Translations under genes and position numbers: made by a program
In this document: positions 6,947-14,217 of the stretch, in pieces
How positions within the stretch are numbered: position 1 is the first letter of the stretch
Layout: the number at the start of each line of letters is the position of its first letter
The notes under the pieces: generated by a model
Database searches by the model: none
Seen by the model: the letters and a program-made list of their open reading frames with translations, nothing else
Told to the model about the DNA's origin: nothing
Assembly: GCA_023424965.1 (NCBI GenBank)
Contig: JAFADI010000072.1
Location: forward strand, 1 to 24,424
DNA from: Bacillota bacterium
GTDB lineage: Bacteria > Bacillota > Clostridia > Acetivibrionales > JAFADI01
Reading direction: 5' to 3'
Length of the DNA: 24,424 nt

Positions 6947-9900
6947 CTAATTGCCGCCAATACGCGCAACATCACGGTTGTTTTCCTCAAAGGCTGCCAT
7001 AAGAGCTTCTTCGCCCGTGAGTCCGGACGCCTGAACACGCTTGATTGCTTCCAGCATCCTCCGGTAGTCCTTGGGAATAACCCTGGCGAACCTGGAAACC
7101 ATGTTGTCCCAGTTATCGAGTACTTTACGGGCTACAGAACTTCCGGTGTATTCAAGGTGTCTGGCGATCATCGATTTGACTTCGCCGATTTCCTCTGCAT
7201 CCTCAAGCTTTTCAATATCCACCATTTCCTTATTGCATCTGGCAATAAAGTCACCTGATTCATCAAGTACATAAGCGATACCGCCGGACATGCCTGCGGC
7301 GAAATTCCTTCCGGTGGGACCAAGCACCACCACTCTTCCGCCGGTCATGTATTCGCAGCCGTGGTCGCCCACGGCTTCCACGACGGCATGAGCACCGCTG
7401 TTCCTTACGCAGAAACGTTCTCCTGCAATACCGCGGATATAGGCTTCACCGCTTGTCGCACCATAGAAGGCCACATTTCCGATAACGATGTTTTCTTCAG
7501 GGGTGAAGGAAGAAACCTTCGGAGGATATACGATGAGCTTGCCTCCGGAGAGACCCTTGCCGATATAGTCATTTGCGTCTCCCTCCAGCTCCAGCCTTAG
7601 ACCTCTGGGAACGAAGGCACCGAAGCTCTGCCCGGCAGAACCACTGAACTTAAGGCTTATGGTATCTTCGGGAAGGCCATTGGCGCCATACTTTTTCGTC
7701 ACCTCGCTGCCCAGGATGGTACCTACGACACGGTTAGTATTCTTTATGTCAAGCTCTGCCTTTACTTCTTCGCCTTTCTCCAGTGCGGGCTTGCAAAGCT
7801 CAAGAAGTACCTTAATGTCCAGGGAATTTTCAAGCCCGTGATCCTGGGGCATCTGGCAGAACTGCCCGACGGTTTCAGGCACCTGGGGCCTGTATAGGAT
7901 GCTCGAAAGATCAAGCTTGGAAGCCTTCCAATGCTCAACGGCCTTTGCGGTGGAAAGCCTGTCGGTCCTTCCAACCATCTCTTCGATGGTGCGGAAACCG
8001 AGAGTCGCCATGATTTCACGCATTTCCTGTGCAATAAAGTGCATGAAGTTTACGACATACTGGGGATCCCCTGCAAATTTTTTGCGCAGTTCCGGATTTT
8101 GGGTAGCTACGCCCACAGGGCAGGTATCCAGGTTACAGACCCTCATCATTACACAGCCCAGCACTACCAGCGGAGTGGTGGCAAAGCCGAACTCTTCGGC
8201 GCCAAGCAAAGCTGCGATGACCACGTCACGGCCTGTCATGAGCTTGCCGTCGGTTTCCACCACGATACGGCTCCGCAGGTTGTTAAGGAGAAGGGTCTGG
8301 TGGGTTTCTGCAAGGCCCAGCTCCCAGGGAAGCCCTGCATGCCTTATGCTGGTCCTTGGAGAAGCGCCGGTACCGCCGTCATAGCCGCTGATAAGAACCA
8401 CGTCCGCTCTGCCTTTTGCCACACCAGCGGCGATGGTGCCGACACCGACCTCGGAAACCAGCTTTACATTGATGCGGGCGCCACGGTTTGCATTCTTAAG
8501 GTCATGAATAAGTTCCGCCAGGTCTTCAATGGAGTAAATATCATGATGGGGCGGCGGGGAGATAAGGCCCACACCGGGCGTTGAGTGCCTCGTACGGGCA
8601 ACCCAGGGATAAACCTTACGCCCCGGCAGTTGGCCGCCTTCGCCGGGCTTTGCACCCTGGGCCATTTTTATCTGTATTTCCTTTGCATTTATAAGATAGT
8701 GGCTGGTAACGCCAAATCTGCCCGAAGCAACCTGCTTGATGGCGCTGCAGCGTGAATCTCCGTTGGTATCGGGAATAAAGCGGGCAGGATCTTCCCCACC
8801 CTCTCCCGTGTTGCTCTTACCCTGCAAACGGTTCATGGCGATTGCCAGAGCTTCATGGGCTTCCTTGCTGATGGAACCGTAGGACATGGCACCCGTTTTG
8901 AAACGCCTGCAAATGGAGTCAACGGATTCAACCTCTTCAAGCGGAACAGGATTTGCCGCGGGTATAAGCTCCATAAGGCCCCTCAAGGTGTACAGCCTCT
9001 GGGTCTGTTCATCCAAAAGCGTTGAGTATTCCTTAAAAAGGCTGTAATTGTTTGTACGGCAGGCATACTGCAGCCGGTGGATGGTTTCCGGGTTGAAGAG
9101 GTGTTCCTCTCCATCCTTGCGCCATTGATAGTCACCGCCTACATCCAGGGTGCCGTCGAAATCAATGCGCCCGTCAAAGGCTGAGTCATGGCGCAGCTTT
9201 GCTTCAAGGGCGATTTCCTCCAGGCCGATGCCGCCAATTCGTGACGGCGTCCATTTAAAGTATTTTTCAACGAAAGCTTCATTCAAGCCCACCGCTTCAA
9301 AGATCTGGGCCCCCTGATAGCTCTGTATGGTGGAGATGCCCATCTTGGACAGCACCTTTACAACACCTTTGGAGCAAGCCTTCAAATATTTCTTGACCGC
9401 CGCTTTATAATCGATTCCTGTCATCAAACCCTGACGGATCATGTCGTCGATGGTTTCAAAAGCCAGGTATGGATTAATTGCCGAAGCTCCATAGCCCAGC
9501 AAAAGGGCAAAATGGTGAACTTCGCGGGGTTCTCCCGATTCCAGCACAATGCTCAGCTGAGTACGGGTGCAGTTACGTATGGTGTGATGGTGCAGTCCCG
9601 ATACTGCCAGCAGAGCCGGAATAGCGGCATACTCACTGTTAATGCCCCTGTCGGAGAGGATCAGTATGTTGGCGCCCCGGGCAAAAGCCTCATCCGCGGA
9701 CCTGAATAGCTCTTCCATTGCTTTTTCAAGACCTTTTCCACCCTCTGAAACCTTAAAGACGATGGGCAGGGTTACGGATTTAAAGCCCGGGTCCTTGATA
9801 TGCCGGATCTTTTCCAGTTCATTGTTATCGATGACGGGTATTTTCAGCTTAAGCTGGCGGCAGCTTTCGGGGGTGGGATTCAGAAGGCTGCCTTCAGAAC

Positions 9901-11545
9901 CCATATAGGTTTCCGTCCCGATGACGATTTCCTCACGCAGGGCGTCAATGGGGGGATTGGTTACCTGTGCAAACAACTGCTTGAAATAGTTGTACAGCAA
10001 CTGCTGCTTGCTTGAAAGCACTGCCAGGGGAGCGTCGTTTCCCATAGCCCCGATCGGTTCCACACCATCCTTGGCCATGGGTGTGATGATGGCTCTTAGA
10101 TCTTCGTAGGTATAGCCGAAAGCCTTTTGCCTCTGAAGCACCGTTTCGTGGTCCGGTTCGGGAACTTCAGGCGCTTCGGCCAGGGTTTCAAGCTTGAGAA
10201 GGTGTTCGTCAAGCCACTGGCGGTAGGGGTACCTGGAGGCAATGGTGTGCTTGAGCTCTTCATCATTGATGATTTTGCCTTCTTTTGTGTCGATGAGCAG
10301 CATTCTGCCGGGACGGAGGCGTTCCTTGCGGGCCACCTTTTCCGGGGGTATGTCCAGCACACCTACTTCGGAAGACAGGATTACCATATCATCCTTGGTC
10401 ACATAATAACGCGAAGGACGGAGGCCGTTCCTGTCAAGAATGGCCCCTATTTGTACGCCATCGGAGAAGGCCATGGCAGCAGGGCCATCCCAGGGCTCCA
10501 GGAGGCAGCTGTGGTATTCATAAAAAGCTTTCATTTCATCGTTCATGGTGTCGTGATTCTGCCAGGGCTCGGGAATCATCATCATGGCGGCATGTGCCAG
10601 AGAACGGCCCGTAAGGGACAAAAACTCCAGACAGTTGTCGAACATGGCCGAGTCACTGCCGTCCTGGTTTATTATGGGAAACACCTTTGAGATGTCGTCC
10701 CCGAACAGGTCGGTATTTAACATGGACTGACGGGCATACATCCAGTTTACATTGCCGCGGAGGGTGTTGATTTCCCCGTTGTGCATGACATATCTGTTTG
10801 GATGGGCCCGCTCCCAGCTTGGGAATGTATTTGTACTGTACCTGGAGTGAACCAGGGCGAGTGCCGTATCAAGAGCAGGGTCTGCCAGCTCTTTGTAGAA
10901 ACGGTCCACCTGTTCCGCCAGGAGCATACCTTTATATACGATTGTTCTGGAGGAAAGGCTTGCTATATAAAAGAATTCATGATTTTTATTGCCGGCATAC
11001 CGGATGGCATTTTCAGCCCTCTTGCGTATTACATAAAGCTTTCTTTCAAAGGCCGTATCATTATCTACACCGGCACTACGCCCGATAAATATCTGACGGA
11101 TGAAGGGCATGCATGCCTTCGCCGTTTCGCCGAGGGAGGAATCGTCGGTGGGTACGGTTCTCCAGCCAAGAAATAATTGCTTTTCCTCTTTGATGATGCC
11201 TTCAAAGATTTTTTCACATTCTTCCCTGTGGGAAGGGTCCTGCGGAAGGAAAACCATTCCGACGCCATATTCGCCAGGGGAAGGAAGATTAATACTCAGG
11301 CCGGCACAGGCTTCTTTAAAGAAACCGTGTGGAATCTGAAGAAGAATTCCGGCACCGTCACCGGTGTTGGATTCAGCACCGCAGCCTCCGCGATGGGTGA
11401 GGTTCATCAGTACGGTCAGTGCCTGCTTCACAATTTCGTGGGATTTGTTCCCTTTGATGTTGGCCACAAAACCGATACCACATGCGTCACGTTCAAACTG
11501 TGGGTCATAAAGACCCTGCTTGGGTGGTAGTCCATTTAGAATCAT
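6947..11545 (-). CDS. gltB: Glutamate synthase large subunit GltB
   Basis: A 1532-residue enzyme that hydrolyses glutamine, channels the ammonia and makes glutamate from 2-oxoglutarate. The short prosequence ends at DA|CGIGF, so Cys22 should become the N-terminal nucleophile of the class II glutaminase domain (to about 430). A central domain follows, then the FMN/synthase domain with PGEGGQLPGRKVYPWVARTR near 967 and the [3Fe-4S] ligands Cys1131-x5-Cys1137-x4-Cys1142 (CVMMRVCNLDTC). A GXGXG-type beta-helix domain closes the protein (about 1260-1450). Length is typical of bacterial GltB. The ATG at 11545 has AGAGG 11 nt upstream. gltD follows in the same direction. Upstream is a leader of about 455 nt with terminator-like hairpins, which suggests control by attenuation. 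Confidence 0.97.
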   Translation of the reverse strand: MILNGLPPKQGLYDPQFERDACGIGFVANIKGNKSHEIVKQALTVLMNLTHRGGCGAESNTGDGAGILLQIPHGFFKEACAGLSINLPSPGEYGVGMVFLPQDPSHREECEKIFEGIIKEEKQLFLGWRTVPTDDSSLGETAKACMPFIRQIFIGRSAGVDNDTAFERKLYVIRKRAENAIRYAGNKNHEFFYIASLSSRTIVYKGMLLAEQVDRFYKELADPALDTALALVHSRYSTNTFPSWERAHPNRYVMHNGEINTLRGNVNWMYARQSMLNTDLFGDDISKVFPIINQDGSDSAMFDNCLEFLSLTGRSLAHAAMMMIPEPWQNHDTMNDEMKAFYEYHSCLLEPWDGPAAMAFSDGVQIGAILDRNGLRPSRYYVTKDDMVILSSEVGVLDIPPEKVARKERLRPGRMLLIDTKEGKIINDEELKHTIASRYPYRQWLDEHLLKLETLAEAPEVPEPDHETVLQRQKAFGYTYEDLRAIITPMAKDGVEPIGAMGNDAPLAVLSSKQQLLYNYFKQLFAQVTNPPIDALREEIVIGTETYMGSEGSLLNPTPESCRQLKLKIPVIDNNELEKIRHIKDPGFKSVTLPIVFKVSEGGKGLEKAMEELFRSADEAFARGANILILSDRGINSEYAAIPALLAVSGLHHHTIRNCTRTQLSIVLESGEPREVHHFALLLGYGASAINPYLAFETIDDMIRQGLMTGIDYKAAVKKYLKACSKGVVKVLSKMGISTIQSYQGAQIFEAVGLNEAFVEKYFKWTPSRIGGIGLEEIALEAKLRHDSAFDGRIDFDGTLDVGGDYQWRKDGEEHLFNPETIHRLQYACRTNNYSLFKEYSTLLDEQTQRLYTLRGLMELIPAANPVPLEEVESVDSICRRFKTGAMSYGSISKEAHEALAIAMNRLQGKSNTGEGGEDPARFIPDTNGDSRCSAIKQVASGRFGVTSHYLINAKEIQIKMAQGAKPGEGGQLPGRKVYPWVARTRHSTPGVGLISPPPHHDIYSIEDLAELIHDLKNANRGARINVKLVSEVGVGTIAAGVAKGRADVVLISGYDGGTGASPRTSIRHAGLPWELGLAETHQTLLLNNLRSRIVVETDGKLMTGRDVVIAALLGAEEFGFATTPLVVLGCVMMRVCNLDTCPVGVATQNPELRKKFAGDPQYVVNFMHFIAQEMREIMATLGFRTIEEMVGRTDRLSTAKAVEHWKASKLDLSSILYRPQVPETVGQFCQMPQDHGLENSLDIKVLLELCKPALEKGEEVKAELDIKNTNRVVGTILGSEVTKKYGANGLPEDTISLKFSGSAGQSFGAFVPRGLRLELEGDANDYIGKGLSGGKLIVYPPKVSSFTPEENIVIGNVAFYGATSGEAYIRGIAGERFCVRNSGAHAVVEAVGDHGCEYMTGGRVVVLGPTGRNFAAGMSGGIAYVLDESGDFIARCNKEMVDIEKLEDAEEIGEVKSMIARHLEYTGSSVARKVLDNWDNMVSRFARVIPKDYRRMLEAIKRVQASGLTGEEALMAAFEENNRDVARIGGN

Positions 11546-11855
11546 TTTAATACAACCTCTCTGACCTTTAATTTATAACTAAAATTTGTTTCAAAGGATA
11601 AAGGACAACTGCTAGAAGCCAGCAGACGGGAGGCTTTTGCCAAAGTGAGAAAAAAATAAACGTTTTTCATGGAAATCCGTTTAGCGGTAAGAAATAAATT
11701 ATGTGACATACAAAAATATAAAATGATCCCCACAAAACCTTTTCTATAACCCACCGTACTACCGTCTTTATATAACCCCAAAATGCAGCAAAGTAAAAAA
11801 AATCCTGCAAATTCATTTACCATTCCATGGAAATAACCAGGAGAGAGGTAAATAT

Positions 11856-11905
11856 AAAAAAGCACGCCCCAAAAATGACTTAAAACTCCCCATTGAGCAT
11901 GCCTT
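11856..11905 (-). terminator. Intrinsic terminator inside the gltB leader
   Basis: On the minus strand GCATGC (11902-11897) pairs with GCGTGC (11867-11862), one pair being G-U, extended by AAGG opposite the U-run. TTTTTT (11861-11856) follows. The 29-nt loop can partly pair through AATG/CATT. No gene end lies just upstream, so it is placed as an attenuator for gltB. Confidence 0.6.
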
Positions 11906-11913
11906 TTACAAAT

Positions 11914-11933
11914 TTTTAACTTCGTTGTTAAAA
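11914..11933 (-). promoter_or_regulatory. Hexaloop hairpin resembling an ANTAR-target stem-loop
   Basis: The minus strand reads TTTTAAC-AACGAA-GTTAAAA, a perfect 7-bp stem with a six-base loop having A at loop position 1 and G at position 4, the bases conserved in RNA hairpins bound by ANTAR antiterminator proteins. It sits 8 nt before a leader terminator. A convincing second hairpin, which ANTAR targets normally have, was not found; the same AACGAA occurs near the predicted transcript start (11994-11999) with only two flanking pairs. Confidence 0.4.
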
Positions 11934-11957
11934 CCTATTCAGTTGTCCATATTACAT

Positions 11958-11992
11958 AAAAAGGCGCTAAAAATGCGAAATTTGCTAGAGCC
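11958..11992 (-). terminator. Terminator-like hairpin near the gltB transcript start
   Basis: On the minus strand GGC.CTAG pairs with TAG.GCC (11992-11985 with 11970-11963), with a nested AAAT/ATTT stem, then TTTTT (11962-11958). It begins about 10 nt after the predicted start site. It could be a first leader attenuator or a late terminator for upstream transcripts. Confidence 0.5.
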
Positions 11993-12008
11993 TTCGTTAG
12001 TTTAAGTA

Positions 12009-12037
12009 ATTATAACATGTATACAGGGTACATTCAA
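12009..12037 (-). promoter_or_regulatory. Sigma-A promoter for gltBD
   Basis: On the minus strand TTGAAT (12037-12032) is followed by exactly 17 nt and a perfect TATAAT (12014-12009). The spacer carries the inverted repeat ATGTA-N7-TACAT (12033-12017), a possible operator. Confidence 0.75.
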
Positions 12038-12245
12038 TACTTTTTGGAATTTTCTCCGAAAAATTTGCAACCCGAACAGATGAATCTTGCAAACAAGGTG
12101 AAAAATGATAAAGAAATCAATGGAAAACTTCTGTTTGACGAGACACCCTGAAATTTATGGGAAAAGGAAATGTCATTTTGTAAAACAAGTAGATTGGATT
12201 CAGTTAAAAATTCACGGGGGAGCATAATCCCTTATGAAACACAAA

Positions 12246-12306
12246 ACGGAAAGATCCTCCCCTAGTATCTTCCCGTTCTGAAAAATAAATTTTGGCGGTG
12301 CCAAAA
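12246..12306 (-). terminator. Tandem terminators after the membrane-protein gene
   Basis: Two hairpins follow the stop codon of the unknown membrane protein on the minus strand. The first is TTTTGGC-ACC-GCCAAAA (12306-12290) followed by TTTATTTTT. The second has ten-base arms with one mismatch, ACGGGAAGAT and ATCTTTCCGT (12276-12267 and 12255-12246), followed by TTTGTGTTT. Confidence 0.75.
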
Positions 12307-12321
12307 AATATTCTTGATTGA

Positions 12322-12834
12322 TCAAATTATATTTTTTATATATTTATTGCAGGCGGTAATCAAGACGATTACAAGGATACTTATATTTACAAGCAAGAGC
12401 TCAATATGCTTTATCCTGGATAATTGCTGCGAAATGTCTTTTTTTTGCATACTTATAATATCATATATCTGATATAAAGCAATAGCCAGAATGAAAATTT
12501 TTACCCAAATATTGTTAACAAAGAAGATGCAGTAAGCAAAAAACAGAAATACAATCAATCCATAGACGGTTTTCAGCCCTGTTTCAATTTTTGTAAAGTC
12601 GAGATTCAACAGGCTGTTAAAATCATCTCTCTCTTCTTCTTCAATTACGCCTTCCTCCTCAGATATTTCCGCAGGATCATCATAATAGAAAATGAGCGAG
12701 TGGATATTCCTTGCGGAACTTATGAACAATATGATTGAAAGGATAACAAAAAACACCTCATGGTGTGAGGTTAAAATTACAACAGGAAAAAGAATCAGCA
12801 TTAAAAACATGAATAGGAAGCCCTGTAACTGCAT
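12322..12834 (-). CDS. Unknown integral membrane protein
   Basis: I do not recognise this 170-residue protein. It has about five hydrophobic segments: roughly 4-22, 26-46, 88-106, 109-127 and 143-163. Between the second and third lies a strongly acidic loop (DDPAEISEEEGVIEEEERDDFN, about 51-72). Basic and polar residues (MQKKDISQQLSRIKHIE) separate the last two segments. The start is supported by CAGGAG 7-8 nt upstream. The gene lies 56 nt downstream of the SLH gene in the same direction and is closed by two terminators, so the two probably form an operon. It uses AT-rich codons, which fits membrane proteins but also differs from most genes nearby. A link to S-layer or wall processes is suggested only by its neighbour. 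Confidence 0.7.
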   Translation of the reverse strand: MQLQGFLFMFLMLILFPVVILTSHHEVFFVILSIILFISSARNIHSLIFYYDDPAEISEEEGVIEEEERDDFNSLLNLDFTKIETGLKTVYGLIVFLFFAYCIFFVNNIWVKIFILAIALYQIYDIISMQKKDISQQLSRIKHIELLLVNISILVIVLITACNKYIKNII

Positions 12835-12890
12835 CGAGATGCTCCTGACAGAAGATATATTTTAACGATTCCTGAGAATAAAAACAGTTG

Positions 12891-13463
12891 CTATTTGTTA
12901 AAGTCTACAGTGAGCGAATTGTGGACCAATACGGCCATTTCGCCACGGGTTATCTGCTTGTTCGCGGATAAACTCACGTCTTTGCTTATACCCAGCTGTG
13001 CGGCTTTGCTTATCACATTATCCGGCCATTTGCCGCTTAACGTCTTCTCATAGCCTAGCGCTCTCACCAGTACCGTAAGCGCTTCGGAGTAAGTTACATT
13101 TTTCTCGGGGCCCACGGTATTGTCCGGATATCCGCTGATGAGCTTAAGTTTTATAGCAACTTTAATATTATTATACGCCCAGTGCTTTTTGTCAATATCT
13201 TTAAAAGAAACCGTTACCCCGTTGGCTTCGGTGCTGTTTTCATACCCCAGCATTCTGACGACAAAAGTGACAAATTCACTCCGCTTGATATTGTTTTGAA
13301 GACCGAGGCTTCCGTCGGCGTAACCCTTTAAAAGCTTAAGGGTCACAAGGTCCTGCGCATATTGACTTTGAAGCTTTGCATCAACCGCGGCATTGGCGGG
13401 AACTACCAGAGATAATAAAATAACGAGAATCATGACGATTTTTAAATAAAAATATTTTTTCAT
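12891..13463 (-). CDS. Small exported protein made only of three SLH repeats
   Basis: A 190-residue protein with a signal peptide (KKYFYLK, hydrophobic core to about 21, likely cleavage after ANA or ANAA near 25-26) and then three S-layer homology repeats. These are at about 36-74 (LKLLKGYADGSLGLQNNIKR), 87-138 (FKDIDKKHWAYNNIKVAIKL, GYPDNTVGPEKNVTYSEA) and 146-184 (ISKAAQLGIS, ITRGEMAVLV). SLH trimers bind pyruvylated wall polysaccharide and normally anchor a larger enzyme or S-layer protein; here no effector domain is present. The ATG at 13463 is chosen because GAGGTG lies 7 nt upstream; an in-frame TTG five codons earlier falls within that site. It is the first gene of a likely two-gene unit with the unknown membrane protein. 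Confidence 0.88.
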   Translation of the reverse strand: MKKYFYLKIVMILVILLSLVVPANAAVDAKLQSQYAQDLVTLKLLKGYADGSLGLQNNIKRSEFVTFVVRMLGYENSTEANGVTVSFKDIDKKHWAYNNIKVAIKLKLISGYPDNTVGPEKNVTYSEALTVLVRALGYEKTLSGKWPDNVISKAAQLGISKDVSLSANKQITRGEMAVLVHNSLTVDFNK

Positions 13464-13510
13464 TTGTTTACACCTCAAAAATTGTATAAAAGCTATTGGC
13501 CCCTTATTAA

Positions 13511-13539
13511 ATTATACACTTAAATCCTATGGCTGACAT
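13511..13539 (-). promoter_or_regulatory. Candidate promoter for the SLH operon
   Basis: On the minus strand ATGTCA (13539-13534, 4/6 match to TTGACA), a 17-nt spacer and a perfect TATAAT (13516-13511), about 47 nt upstream of the SLH start codon. Confidence 0.5.
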
Positions 13540-13629
13540 TAAGAAAAAATTACAATTTTAGGCGTGAGTATAAATGCAGTTCTTTTTACGAAACCTAAAA
13601 CTGAATTTAAGAATGGAGGAGGAAGTTAA

Positions 13630-14157
13630 ATGTCAAAAACCGTTGTTGCAATCTTTGATAATTACAGCAGTGCTGAAAATGCAGCTAACCAGATAAAGGA
13701 ACAGGGCCTGAGAACCGATGACATTTCAATCGTTGCAAAAGAACAGGACTCAGACTGGAAGGGAACCACAGCCACCATGGGCGGAAACGGAGCAGCGAAT
13801 GCCACGATGAAAAATGGGGGCAGGGGTATAAATGACAACATTTCTGACGGCGTCGTCACCGGGGGAATCCTTGGCGGACTTGCAGGCCTGTTGATAGGGG
13901 CGGGAAGCATGGTAATCCCGGGCCTGGGCATCATCGCGGCGGCCGGTCCCATAACCGGTTTGCTTTCTGGAGCGGTGACAGGCGGAATCGTAGGCGGGCT
14001 CGTGGACCTGGGAATTCCGGAGAACAAGAGCAAGCAGTATGAAACGGACATAAAAGCAGGCAAAATTCTTTTCAGCATGAGAACGGACGACGACAAGATT
14101 GACCGTGTTGGTTCGGTACTGAGAAAAAATGGAGCCGTGAGCGTGGACAGTTATTAA
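13630..14157 (+). CDS. General stress protein-like protein (YflT/GSP17M-type N terminus)
   Basis: A 175-residue protein. The N-terminal part (about 3-40, VVAIFDNYSSAENAANQIKE, DDISIVAKEQ) matches the alpha/beta module of general stress proteins of the YflT/17M type. The middle (about 72-130) is Gly- and Ala-rich and hydrophobic (GGILGGLAGLLIGAGSMVIP, AAAGPITGLLSGAVTGGIVG), like the glycine-zipper segments of membrane-associated stress proteins. The C terminus (VGSVLRKNGAVSVDSY) is typical of the family's closing strand. The molecular role of the family is unknown. The start has GGAGGAGG upstream. It is divergent from the SLH gene and ends at a very strong hairpin shared with the VanW gene. 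I saw no convincing stress-sigma promoter upstream. Confidence 0.8.
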   Translation: MSKTVVAIFDNYSSAENAANQIKEQGLRTDDISIVAKEQDSDWKGTTATMGGNGAANATMKNGGRGINDNISDGVVTGGILGGLAGLLIGAGSMVIPGLGIIAAAGPITGLLSGAVTGGIVGGLVDLGIPENKSKQYETDIKAGKILFSMRTDDDKIDRVGSVLRKNGAVSVDSY

Positions 14158-14166
14158 AAAATCATA

Positions 14167-14196
14167 AAAGCCCGGGATATCCCGGGCTTTGTAATT
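14167..14196. terminator. Bidirectional terminator between stress-protein and VanW genes
   Basis: A perfect 10-bp stem, AAAGCCCGGG/CCCGGGCTTT, with an ATAT loop (14167-14190), followed by T-rich sequence on both strands. It lies 9 nt after the stress-protein stop and about 27 nt after the convergent VanW stop. Confidence 0.9.
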
Positions 14197-14217
14197 TTTA
14201 TTTCCAATTTCAACGCA

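Larger units (their letters stand above)
11546..12001 (-). promoter_or_regulatory. Long gltB leader RNA
   Basis: If transcription starts about 7-8 nt after the -10 box at 12009-12014, the gltB mRNA has an untranslated leader of about 455 nt. It is AT-rich and holds, in 5' to 3' order on the minus strand, a hairpin with U5 (11992-11958), a perfect 7-bp hairpin with hexaloop AACGAA (11933-11914) and a hairpin with U6 (11905-11856). The last 300 nt show only weak pairing, such as CTGCT/AGCAG near 11609-11625. An open frame of 107 codons (11865-11542) lies in this part but is not called as a gene. I do not recognise a known riboswitch class. Confidence 0.55.

Noticed and set aside
7931..8584. A 217-codon frame antisense to gltB
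   Set aside because: It lacks a ribosome binding site and recognisable motifs; gltB is intact on the other strand.
12034..12225. A 63-codon frame on the minus strand upstream of the gltB promoter
   Set aside because: No ribosome binding site, no recognisable sequence, and it overlaps the gltB -35 region. I treat 12038-12245 as non-coding and see nothing else in it.
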